Assembly: GCA_029204225.1 (NCBI GenBank)
Contig: CM055101.1
Location: 36,383,648 to 36,447,647 of the forward strand
Source: Diphasiastrum complanatum
Taxonomy: Eukaryota; Streptophyta; Lycopodiopsida; Lycopodiales; Lycopodiaceae
Direction of reading: 5' to 3'
DNA: 64,000 nucleotides
Of the stretch, positions 47,501 through 59,073 are shown in pieces. The translations under genes and the position numbers were made by a program. Each line of letters opens with the position of its first letter. Position 1 is the first letter of the stretch. The notes under the pieces were generated by a model. That model saw only the letters and a list, made by a program, of their open reading frames with translations, was not told the origin of the DNA and did no database searches.

Positions 47501-48267
47501 CCCATGGGCTTTGAAGTATAAAGGGCATCATGCACATATTGCCTTGGGCTTTGAAGCATCAACCAATCCGTAGATGAATAGTTCCCAAAAAATAGTCAGC
47601 AAAAGCATTTGCTTGTAATTATTGCACCAGATGACAGCCTAAGTGTGAGACCGTACACCTTTTCGGGCCCTGCCTTCGGGCTACCACTCTTAGACAAGGG
47701 CCCATAAAAGTGTACACCCCTCCCCACAGACCTTCACCACTCACTCTGGGCTGGAGCCCCCGCCCTTGGGAAGGGAGTGATGATGCTGAAAATGCCCCTC
47801 CCCAGGGGCTAATCCGACATGAAGCAGGAAACCCTAAATCTAATATGAGAGAGAAAAAGTTCCACAAACCTGAAAAGCAGGATTGAAATGAGAAACTGAA
47901 TGCAGTGCAATTGCAGGCAGAGGGATAATCTCACAGAAGGACTTCGAAGAAGTGTAGATGAGCGATACACTGGGTTGATGCAGGCGTTGCTCACATCCCA
48001 GTTTCTCCTATCTTCATCTTCATCCATATCTTGTCGTGTGTCCACTCCATTTCCACTCTGCCGCTCCTCCGCCATGGAACTGGCTGTCAGATTGCACCAT
48101 GATGCTGCGGAGCGCTTCGAGCCGCGCAAATGCAGAGAAGAGGTAAAAGAAGCAGGGCAGCGAGAGAGATAAGCTGAGGTGATGAACGCGGGAGGAGGAG
48201 GCGGCGGCGGCGGAGATGGAGCTCCAAGAGCACGCACTGCATCCATGCCCATCGCTACAGCAGCCAT
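44540..48267 (-). CDS. Plastid-targeted low-molecular-weight protein tyrosine phosphatase-like protein, 7 exons
   Basis: Exons on the minus strand, all with GT-AG borders and matching phases: 48267-47935, 47378-47241, 46225-46070, 45771-45661, 45556-45503, 45212-45125 and 44649-44540 (stop 44542-44540), giving 329 residues. Residues 1-~65 are Ala/Ser/Arg-rich with a proline run and few acids, like a plastid transit peptide. From ~residue 118 the LMW-PTP fold is readable: P-loop LSEGNVCRSVYAEA (S125, C130, R131), NIGEPPDYRAVQVAEEYGL, YDLLLVMDR, DLMKEVTLHEAI with VHRLGEFSS, DDPLYGN (general-acid-type Asp252) and DDLVDSCKGLIELLL. The family hydrolyses phosphotyrosine using the first P-loop Cys, but here that position is Ser125. 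It may thus bind rather than cleave phosphate, or use another chemistry. Frames are intact, so the gene is probably expressed. Confidence 0.9.
47379..47934 (-). other. Intron 1 of the phosphatase-like gene, with a GC-rich insert
   Basis: 556 bp, donor GTGAGA and acceptor TATATGCAG. The stretch 47640-47815 is clearly GC-richer than the rest of the gene (GGGCCC, CCCTCCCC, GCCCTTGGG) and looks like inserted sequence, though no repeat termini were identified. Confidence 0.6.
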
Positions 48268-48284
48268 CTCTCTCTCTCTCTCTC
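48268..48284 (-). promoter_or_regulatory. (GA)n tract touching the start codon of the phosphatase-like gene
   Basis: Eight to nine GA units on the coding strand directly before ATG 48267. GA tracts in plant 5' leaders can bind BPC/GAGA-type factors; relevance here is inference. Confidence 0.5.
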
Positions 48285-48340
48285 ATTCTCATCTCATTAT
48301 GCTACGATCTATCCATACATGAAACACACACAAGGCAATC

Positions 48341-49406
48341 ACCCTGGTGCATTTATTCATAGGAAAAAGTACAAAGAACATAAAAAGATATATACACCTC
48401 AAGGGGAAGTTTAAAGAAAAGTAGCTCAAACGAGATCTAACCTTGCTGATCGAAGAAGCTTGCAGTAAAGTTAAGATTAACTAAATCCTGGCATTAAAAA
48501 TATAAGTGCATAAACTATGATGATGTTCGTGGGAGTTTGCCAACTGACTGCAGCAGATCAGAAAAGTGAAGAGGTGGTGAGTCGGCTAATGAAAGGAGAT
48601 GAGATGTAGTAGACCCAGTCATCGTCGCCTGTTGCAGAATAGATAGGGCCTAAGCACGTTGCAGGGCAATGAAAACACGTTGTTTGAAAGAAGCCACGAG
48701 AATAGAATCAGGAATACCTTGACGCTCTGCCGCCTAATGAAAACACATGCGAAGAAAATCCTCAAAGCGTCGATGCAAGGTGCTATAAGTCTCAATAGCC
48801 AAGGGAAGAAAAGCATCAGTGGGGTGCCTGTCGGAGTAGTTTTTTTCTTTCTCTTGTGCTGCCATGCCTGCCGCTTCTCATGGTGTGAAGGCAGAGCGAG
48901 GCAATAGGTCACCACGCGTGGGACAGCAACAACAACATCTGCCAAAGTACGAGCCCATCCCGAGAGAGGACAATGTCAACACGCCTACGGGAAGAGTGGG
49001 ACGCGGAAGAAGGAAGTACATGAGACTGCTCTCTGAGGACATGGAATCCTCCATCTTTGGCTATAGCGGCCGCTGCATCTCTGACAACATCATGCGTAGC
49101 TGTGCGCTCACTCCCAGAAGGACAGTGGAGGTGGTGGATAGCAAGAGCATCAATAGGGTGACCACAAACACACCTAGAGAGACCCAAGACTGAAGGATGA
49201 GGAGGCCCCAAGCGAAGACGAAGAGCAGTGGTGAAGCTGGCCAAAGACAACCGCAAGGAAGGAATAACAGGCCGAGTTGACAGCCAAGCCCCGGCACCAG
49301 GACCCGCACAAGAAAGAAGTCGAGCTCGATGCAACCCCGAAGGAGCCTCAGAGAGCATGTTGGAAAGGGTATGCTTGTGCACGCGCTCCAAGAGGGTCTC
49401 TTGCAT
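48341..49406 (-). mobile_element. LINE 3' tail, second copy, upstream of the phosphatase-like gene
   Basis: The minus strand carries the end of a LINE ORF. A zinc-knuckle-like segment CVCGHPIDALAIHHLHC is followed by ERTATHDVVRDAAAAIAKDG and RRRVDIVLSRDG, which resemble the restriction-like nuclease tail of some LINEs. After a frame change near 48950 it continues AAQEKEKNYSDRH...PLAIETY...FLRMC (with a stop near 48735). The 3' UTR ends AATAAATGCACCAGGGT at ~48341. The shared part with 2655-3145 is close to identical in order and spacing. The upstream end (~49406 or slightly beyond) is a 5' truncation. Inactive. It lies in the same orientation as the phosphatase-like gene, 74 bp before its ATG. 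Confidence 0.82.
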
Positions 49407-49449
49407 AGAGACTTGAATAGAGACTCAAATGGGAGTGCATGTGTGTTCC

Positions 49450-50580
49450 CCACAACAATACCTTATTAAAATAAAGAAGATGTGGGCAAGTCTTTGCATG
49501 GGGACGGAATCATGCTTTTTGGCCAACATCTTGGGAAGAAGAGCTTATTCTTAAACTGTACAATCCAAGGTGAAGGTAGGTTCCCAACCTCATCCAAGGA
49601 TCCATGAGTTCTATGTTTTACCATCCATTACGATTATGGATCGATGATTTTGCATTGTTTGATGAGGCTCAGGCCCTACCTACACCTTAGTCTAACTCAG
49701 AGCGCTCAGACAATTAAAGTCAACAATTGGTGGGCAATTAGTGTTGGCCTACATTTTTAATAATGACATCATTATACCTAGGAGGTAGGTTTTGGAATGA
49801 GGCTATAAAGTCAAAAATTCAATGCACTATGTTGTCATTGGATGTTAGTGTTTTGTTGTGAATATAAGTCAATACCAAGAGATTTTAGGATTTAAGTTTT
49901 TGAGATGGGGCAAGTTGATATGGGACACAGTGACTAGAAGTTATGGATTTGAGAGTGCCAATGTAGCTCTCATAACAGAGGGTGAGTATGGATTCTCTAT
50001 GGATTGTTTGATGTCTCACTAATGTTTTTTTAGTATGGATTTGCTCTAGGTTGGATTATGAGGGGTACAACAATGGCATCCAATCTAGCCCTATGTAATA
50101 AAAATATTAACTAGAGTTTATGCATGAAGCAATGTATGAAATAAATTGTAGATCTTACGAACTAGTAGTCTAGAGAAGTATCATATATCTTTGACCTAAA
50201 CAAATGGAAAAATTGCCACATGGCTTTGAGGTAGCAAAATGATATTTCTACTAGAAACCAAGATTTTGATTTTCATATTTAGTTATTGATGGGAAGCAAT
50301 TTCGAGTTGTCAATACAATCACCTATGTGTGTTTTATAATGAATGTGATTTCCTCCTTGTCTTTCTTTGATCGTAAAGAAGATATAGGCGTTAGAGTAGT
50401 TTCAAACTAGAGAAAGACCCTATAAGAAATGCCAGATAGGATGAGAAAAAAAGTTTAAATAAATAAAACAACATTGTTTATTTGCTTGCCCACACGACTC
50501 CTAGAGCTTATACCACTCTCAATGTTATAACCAACTCGTCTACAGTTATGGGTAAGCAAACCAACTATTGTTATGGTTGC
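49450..50580. other. Spacer without genes
   Basis: AT-rich, with no open frame carrying recognisable motifs. Confidence 0.5.
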
Positions 50581-50582
50581 GC

Positions 50583-50905
50583 TTTGTTTAACCACAGTTT
50601 AACAAATATGCTTTTGAATGTATATTCTCTCTTGACATTTGAAATCAAAATATGAGCACCATCTCCATATTTGAATATGGAGGGAATCACCATTACAGAA
50701 CGTTTCATCATAAATTAATTATCTTGCATTTTGTTTAACCACAATTTAACAAATATGATTTTGAATGTATATTCTCTCTTGACATTTGAAATCAAAATAT
50801 GATCGCCATCTTGTGAGGGAAATCGAAATATGAGTGCCATCTCCACATTTGAAAATGAATGGGATAACCATTATAGAGCATTCATCAAAAATTGGTTATC
50901 TTGCA
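50583..50905. repeat. 147-bp tandem duplication
   Basis: TTTGTTTAACCACA(G/A)TTTAAC begins at 50583 and at 50730. The copies stay alike through TTGACATTTGAAATCAAAAT and end with TTATCTTGCATT. The second copy has an extra ~30-bp internal repeat. Confidence 0.8.
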
Positions 50906-50952
50906 TTAGGTAAGAACATATTTGCATTCAAATATTTTGTAGTATTTACATT

Positions 50953-52835
<1,883 letters not shown>

Positions 52836-52864
52836 CCTGTATTGTCGATTCTTTTCAAAAATGT

Positions 52865-53587
52865 ACATATTTAAACTCTTCATGCAGAGGTAAGGATAAT
52901 AGAGAAATCTGTTTATCTTCAACCTTGGGTCCAGCAGCATCTCTGATGTGAGGAATAATGATATCTCTAACGGACAAGTTAATGATATTATGAGCTTTTC
53001 TTCTACGTCTCTGATACTCCCGCAACTCCTTGTCAGTATTAGGAGGTACCTCAACTCCTGTGACGATTTCCCAACATTCTTGATCCTGGAGAAGATTTTG
53101 CATCTTGAACTTCCATATATTGTAGTTAGTTCCATCTAGCTTGCTAGACTCCGGCAACACAACATCGTTCAATCCTGCCATTATTCTGATCCGTAACAAT
53201 TCTTAGCAACCTGAATTTCTAGCAAACAGTATCACCAATTCTTTAAATCTGCAGCCTTGCCTGTGAACTTACCAGAATTCTCCTCTTCTAGCGAACAACT
53301 CAGCAGTTCTGTGAACTACTCAGATGGCAACAACTAGGTTCAAGTATGATCCTAGCTCAGTTGTGAACAAATTTTGATCCAATGATCTAATTTAGCTATT
53401 TTCTATCTCTGCAAAATAGTCAGCGATTTGGTTCAGATCTTATTCCAGCGAACAGATTTGGGTTGCAGAATAGTCCAGTGATCTAATTTAGATCTTAGTC
53501 CAGCGCAACAGCTCCTTCAATCTACTTCTTGCAACCTTGCAAAAAGTAATCTCTCTCTCTCTCACCAAAAAGTCTGCTCTGATACTA
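52865..53587 (-). mobile_element. Copia element 5: 5' end (primer-binding site, leader, gag start)
   Basis: The minus-strand primer-binding-like TAGTATCAGAGC (53587-53576) differs from the consensus at one base, and an LTR edge ...TTTTGACA abuts it (LTR runs right from 53588, to perhaps 53900). The leader has repeats of GATCTAATTTAG and CCAGCG. Gag starts at ~53178 (MAGLNDVVLPESSKLDGTNY, IWKFKMQNLLQDQECW) and breaks off near 52900 after HIRDAAGPK. Same family as Copia element 2. Confidence 0.8.
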
Positions 53588-53879
53588 TGTCAAAATTTGT
53601 CATACAAATTCTAGATGGAGTTACTAGACCTACTAGCACTCACAGCAGCATTCCATCGAAACACTCAACATGGGAGAACTAATACAAAAAGAAGCAAATT
53701 TGTTCAATTGTTTCAATGGTTTTATAAAAGAGTTCAAATTAGACAAATCACCAAAACTTCAGATTATGACAAGTTCAAAAAGCTTGCAAATTCATAGAGC
53801 AAGAGAGCCTGCTCTCCTAATAGGCATAACAAAAAGTTCTGTAATCAAATTGACTATATTAATTGAGAATACAAAGTTT

Positions 53880-55365
53880 TTATTCATTATCATAAGATTT
53901 TGTATCTTTTTCAATGGTTGTATTGTCATGGAAAAATTCTCTGCTTGAGTACGCATCTAGGAGATGTGCATCATCCTTGTTTTCACTAAGTTCTATATAT
54001 GTAGCATACGATGAATAATGAGAGCTCCTTAAAGGAACATTCTCATCTGTGAATCCTAGAATGTCCAAAACATAAGATCTCTTAACAAAAATGATCTTAT
54101 TTCTCTTAATAAATTTATGTCCTCCTAGATAATAAGATAAAGCTTTAACAACCATTATGAGAGTCTCCCCAATTGGACTGAACGTAGGATGAGCAATACA
54201 AATCTCATTCATCTGGAAATGCCTCAAGTAGTGGCCAAGTCCACTATCCATGTGGAATGAAGAAGAATGATGTTTGATGTCGCCTCAACGTGTAGCAAAG
54301 TCATCAATTACAAGTGCAGTCTACAAAAGGAAATAGGAGTTACAAAGATATATAATTCACATTGAAAAAACAATGAAATTCTTACACATTAAAGTAACAA
54401 AACTTACACATTCTTCATCATCTACTACTATCAGATCCGGATGATCTACGTTGTGACCCCCTATTAAAGAAGAGTCATCTGTGAACTGCATTGATGATGG
54501 ACGAGGGAAGTCCATATGCGCCTGAAAGGCCATAAATTATTATTTAGATGGCAAACTTTGTCCATGCTCACGAAATTTGACAAAGCCATCATCATACATT
54601 CGTCCTCTGGGAGAAGGCCATCCTCATCATCATAATCAACACCCGACACCAAGTCTTTGGTTTCAAAATCTATAATATCCGAGAACTCAAATATGGTGCC
54701 GGATAATAAACGGAGAATCTCATCCTCCTGATAGTAAAAAAAAGATCACACAAATCTACCGTAGTAATGTATACATCCTCGTTTATATAGTATGTTGAAA
54801 AATTAAAAAAAGCATCTAGATTCAACATCAGATGTTGTTTCCTCAAAAGTGGAGCACGAGCCAATGAAGGCATCTCTGAGCTTGTCTGTATCAACATTCA
54901 AGAAATCACTATCCTTATCAAGGGCGTCAACAAGAAAGTCATTGATATCTTTGATGGAATTTAAGACGTGGAGGATGAGGGGCTCTGAGATTCAGAAGTT
55001 GTGGCCTCTTCCGCATCTAGGATATGAACTAACAAGAAACATACAAATCTGGTCTGGTATTCAAGAAAACAACATTTCCTTTTGCAAACATTACACATTG
55101 TAGAACTTCTAAATTGCTCAAACAGCCTAGTATACATCCTATCCAATCTCTGCTTAAACTATGGAAAGCAATGGACAAGGTCAGTAATGTGCATAAAAGA
55201 CAGAGGACCTATAGAGATAACAGAGATATTGACTGTATCTCTAAATCTAACACAATGGTGATAAAACACCTCAAAATTTTGTTGTGTTGCGCGAAATACA
55301 TGCAGAAAAGGATGGAAGAGGGATTTAAAGTACTCGAAATCTTTGGTTATTCCAAATTCTATCAA
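53880..55365 (-). pseudogene. Unclassified ORF family, copy B, with apparent introns
   Basis: Minus strand, right to left. MIEFGITKDFEYFKSLFHPF (55365), then LDRMYTRLFEQFRSS, CNVCKRKCCFLEYQTRFVCF, an acidic stretch, DVYITTVDLCDLFF, EFSDIIDFETKDLV and DDEDGLLPEDECMMMALSNF all parallel copy A at 33957. The sequence continues beyond copy A: a possible short intron 54571-54522, MDFPRPSSMQFTDDSSLIGG, a well-formed 87-bp intron 54407-54321 (GTAAGT...TGTAG), then DSGLGHYLRHFQMNE, FSPIGETLIMVVKALSYYLG and FTDENVPLRSSHYSSY. One TGA (near 54285) and several frame changes break it. No known domain recognised. Function unknown; a spliced transposon gene is my best guess. Confidence 0.6.
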
Positions 55366-55369
55366 AAAT

Positions 55370-55549
55370 GCCGTTAGGGGGCTATTTTTTGAGGATTCCT
55401 TTTTGCTAGCTATTCATGCCAAGTGGGTAACTATAATGCCCAAGGATTTTCAACTACTTTATGAAATGAGAGATAGATACTATAGACTCCATAAAGGTGA
55501 GCCACTTGCACCCAGAGATGAGCCCCTAGATAGGACAAACCTTCTTTGA
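55370..55549 (+). pseudogene. Histone H3-like C-terminal fragment
   Basis: The plus-strand frame reads LFFEDSFLLAIHAKWVTIMP then KDFQL, against the invariant end of histone H3 ([24 protein letters not shown]). The AIHAK.VTIMPKD.QL core is nearly exact. The remainder (YEMRDRYYRLHKGEPLAPRD) no longer matches H3. There is no upstream H3 sequence, so this is a captured or decayed tail of about 30 residues. It could be part of a transposon protein or a retrocopied H3 piece. It abuts, in the opposite direction, the start of ORF-family copy B. Confidence 0.7.
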
Positions 55550-55599
55550 GGCCTCGAACACAAAAAGACCCTAAAAGGGCTGTGAAGAGCAAAACTGAT

Positions 55600-56480
55600 G
55601 CTTCCAAAAAGTAAGGCGCATGAATTTGCAGGCTTCATCTTCTGAACATGTTGTGAATAATGTGGCCCTTGATGCTATTGTAGATACAGCCACAACTAAA
55701 TCTTGTAAATACTATTAGTCCTCCTCATTCTTTAGATAATAATATTCCTCCTCCTCCTCTTAATTTTGCTTCCTATATAGATTTTGAAGATAATTTAAAA
55801 TTTGAGAAAGATATATTTGATTTCGTTGATAGAATAGGAATGCCATTTTGTTTTAGATTAGAAGAAATTGATTTTAGCGTCAATTATATAATCCTCGATT
55901 GTCTGGATTTCAAGATTATAAGGGCTTCTATCAGTGATCCTATGATAGAGTCTAGTCTTCAGCTCCGAATTTGACATTGCAAGAGACTCAAGAAGAGAAG
56001 TTCATCTTCTCAACAATTATTTCTTGTAGTCCATCAAGGATCACAATGACACCTTGGCACTGTGTCTATTTAGTGGATGCACACCAATTGTCAAATTACT
56101 ACTTGTGCCATAATATACCAAGTAAGTTAGTTTATTTGTCTCTTGCTATTAGTAGCTTTATCAGTAGCATCTCACTTTAAGATAATTTTGCTATCATATA
56201 TCTAATGAACTGTTTGTTTTATTTTGTAATGATCATTGGAGCTCGAACCTACTCTCTTTTAAGAGAACTGTAAATAATGTTACAAATCTTTTGTGTGAAG
56301 ATTAATTCGGGCATTAATACACATAAGGATATTGATTCATTGATGCCGACAATATGTAAAGACTTTCCATTAGAGAATGCCATGGAAGGAGAATGTAAAA
56401 TGATCAGTTTGGAGGTAATGCTTTCTCATGACTTGTGTATACTTCATGGGAACTACGAGTTGAAAAGGCAATAATTAACA
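55600..56480 (+). other. Coding-like fragments without recognised family
   Basis: Plus-strand stretches such as FASYIDFEDNLKFEKDIFDF and IDFSVNYIILDCLDFKIIRA (55770-55950), TMTPWHCVYLVDAHQLSNYY (~56040-56105), and a final DIDSLMPTICKDFPLENAME ... SHDLCILHGNYELKRQ ending at 56474. They look like decayed protein, possibly the end of the same unclassified element. No motif known to me. Confidence 0.35.
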
Positions 56481-56522
56481 TATATTAGTATGCCGATTAC
56501 TTGCCATATTTGATGGATACTT

Positions 56523-56546
56523 TCTCTCTCTCTCTCTCTCTCTCTA
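56523..56546. repeat. (CT)n microsatellite
   Basis: Twelve CT units. Confidence 0.9.
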
Positions 56547-56731
56547 TTGTTTTAGACAGTAGGCCAATCTTTCTTGAGCCCTTTAGGTGCTATACAGTTA
56601 GCCTCTCTTGTACTGGGTATAATATAGTGTGAATATATAGTTTATGGAGGGCAATTAGTTTGTGTTCTTGTCTAGAAGCACTTGATGATGGGTACTGGTG
56701 ATTGCATCGATCAATTACTTTGTTGTTAACT

Positions 56732-56743
56732 TGGTATCAGAGC
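56732..56743 (+). promoter_or_regulatory. Orphan primer-binding site of a plus-strand LTR element
   Basis: TGGTATCAGAGC preceded by ...GTTGTTAACT. Sequence left of it (from ~56560) would be an LTR and sequence to its right a leader. No gag was found downstream before the (GA)n tract, so the element is a remnant. Confidence 0.6.
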
Positions 56744-57255
56744 AAGAGGATATCAATCATCGGACAAGGACAAAAGTCAGATTCGTGAGAAATCTATGGT
56801 GAACCTGTATCAGTTTGAGCTTGGCTTGAAGAAGGTTAGAGAATGACAAAAAACCTTCTTTTGGAAGCCATGATGCATAAAAGTGGATAGCTGAAGATTT
56901 AGAGAATTGCTCTTAAGGCAAGTGAGAGCCTATCACTATATCGAAGAATGTTAAATTTTGCTTAGGATTTGAGCATGGTGAGCTTTCTGTGAAAGGCGAT
57001 CCTTTGGAGCAAGTGCTCTCAGTTGGTGTGCACTCAATAAGCCACTGTGCCTAGAATGTTGTAGAAACCCTGGATTGGGTTTTGGAAGCAAGAACTCCAA
57101 AAAACTTGCAAGTCAAAGCTGTTTTTTGAGTTGTAAAGCAATGTGGAGGGGCACCCTAATGCAAATAAGATTGTCTCCAATAGCCACAGATAGTCATGGC
57201 TTGGTGGCCGTGTAAGGCTGAATTCATTTGCTTTCTTTCTCCCTTTCTCCATAGC

Positions 57256-57256
57256 G

Positions 57257-57327
<71 letters not shown>
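57256..57327. repeat. (GA)n microsatellite
   Basis: About 35 GA units. The open frames through it are artefacts of the repeat. Confidence 0.97.
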
Positions 57328-57329
<2 letters not shown>

Positions 57330-58194
57330 AGAAATATGAGAAGAGAGTGGGCACGGATCGTGCGCGCAGCCAGTGCAAGAGTAGGGTTTGCGGCTCATAG
57401 TGATTGGTTGATGGCAGACCGACCCGGGGAAGCTGAGAGAGCAAGAAGGAGGGCAATGGTAGGAAGATCGACCCGACGGACGGATCACGGGTTTGGAATG
57501 AGCACAATAGAAGTTTGATGAGCACCTAATTCCCTATTTTCACATCAAGAATGAGGCTTGCATTGGAAGAGGCCCTTAGGGGATATTTCCATGCTCACCC
57601 CCTCACTCATGTGCTGCATCACCTTCCGTGATGTTTCCAGATGACCCATCTTGCGTCAATCTGCTAGGGTGAGGCGGTGAGAGGCGCTCTTAGAGACCTA
57701 CCTTTCCCCATTTTTGAGCATACATAGAAAAGATACATTCAACTTGAAGAAGCTTTGAGGATGAAGATGGTGAAGCCCTTGTATTTTGGAAGAAAAATTG
57801 TACCATTCAAAAATAAAGAAACATATTTCTAATGGATACCTGCTCAATATTATGCCCATTTTCAGACAAATTAAAAAGCAGAAAATGTTGGATTTTTTTC
57901 AAAGGCATCTGCTGTTTTTTTTTTTTGCATGTTTGTGCCCGTCCTTACGGCGTCCGTACAACTACCACGTGGTGCATTTTCAATGGTCAGTCAAAATCAA
58001 ACTTCCCATTATGCTCCGTAATTGGCATGTGAAAAAATCCCAAGTATCCATTACGCAATGGAAGGCGCCCGGGCACAGGCCATTCTGCCCGGTTCAACTT
58101 TTTAAAAATATCTAGGCTCGTCCCCTCCCGGCGTCCCCCGAATTTTTTTGGAAATCCTTAAGAGCAGAATGGTCTGTGCCCGCCCGGCTCGTTC

Positions 58195-58315
58195 CATAAT
58201 ACGTGAAAGCCAGTCAAGGGCGTTGGCTCAATTGGTTATCTTGACATCCAAAGTTTCTTTGGTCTCAAGTTCGAGTCTCTCCTTGGAAACCAAGAGGCAT
58301 AATACGTGAAAGCCA
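58195..58315 (+). mobile_element. Minimal tRNA-derived SINE with 18-bp target-site duplication
   Basis: An 85-bp insert (58213-58297) is flanked by perfect direct repeats CATAATACGTGAAAGCCA (58195-58212, 58298-58315). The insert has an A-box-like TGGCTCAATTGGTTA near 58224 and a B-box-like AGTTCGAGTCT near 58269, about 40 bp apart, as in tRNA-derived RNA polymerase III promoters. No tail beyond AAGAGG and no long poly(A). The sequence does not fold into a proper tRNA. Confidence 0.78.
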
Positions 58316-58445
58316 AAACATTAGTTTATGTAATGAATAACGATGACGCTACATAAAGGACGGAGTTTGTACATAAATGTTGATATTTAAACGAGTTTAG
58401 AACATACAAATGATAGCGATGTTAGCTTAGACATAATCAAGTTGA

Positions 58446-58715
58446 TTGATGATAAAATTTGATAATCAGATCAGCACGTTGTTGGAAATTAATGCTCTGT
58501 TAAAGCAAATTTGTTTAGGTTATCAGATAATTTGCGATACGAATGCGGCCATTCGTTTGTTTCTTGGATCAAGAACACAATCAACGAGGGAGCTGTTTGA
58601 AGATGGATTAAACATAAGCAAATTGCTTAAAGATGGAAAGCTAAGTGAGTATATTGTGTTGTTCCATAACCGGATCAAAGGTCGCATTGGCCTGGAAGGC
58701 CTTCAAATGAGATGA
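58446..58715 (+). other. Short unrecognised ORF upstream of the GNAT gene
   Basis: 89 codons containing STRELFEDGLNISKLLKDGK, helical in character and slightly like a decayed PPR-type helix pair. No firm match. It may be part of an upstream exon or chance. Confidence 0.2.
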
Positions 58716-59073
58716 TGTGACGCTGCTGAATGAAATTGTTTTCATGTTCTGGATTAGATGGCTGGATCTTTTGGCAAGCTCATGCAACCACAACTGTAAT
58801 GCGTTGATACTACTGTTCTCATTGCCAGGCTTTGATTTTGCTGAGCATCGACATTATATATTTTGCTAGCTGAAATCTTTAGTTTGAGTGTGGAAGCAGG
58901 AATGCCACTGTTGAGGTGCAGGCATGCCTCTTCACATGTACAAAGCTTGTTGCATTTCCATTGGTCTCAAAGACATGTCCGCGGAGTTGATTTAGGCCTT
59001 TGAATGGTTGGCGCCTCTCATTTTTAGGCTTATAAACGAGTGTTTGAAACTTGAGCACACACTTTATGGTTCA

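Noticed and set aside
47809-47934. Extension of phosphatase-like exon 1 past 47935 (in-frame to 47809)
   Set aside because: A GTGAGA donor at 47934 in the correct phase joins to exon 2; the extension gives hydrophobic non-family sequence and loses the frame to the P-loop exon.
48659-49193. Plus-strand ORFs over 48.66-49.19 kb
   Set aside because: They are antisense shadows of the minus-strand LINE tail.
57034-57525. Minus-strand ORF of 163 codons with a Ser-Leu repeat
   Set aside because: Its length comes from the (GA)n tract; flanking codons show no motif.
58213-58297. A functional tRNA gene
   Set aside because: A- and B-box-like words are present but no proper acceptor, anticodon or T arm can be drawn, and perfect target duplications flank it; a retroposon fits better.
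59008-59073. Upstream start for the GNAT gene at 59008
   Set aside because: The codon there is TTG, not ATG; the first in-frame ATG is 59074.
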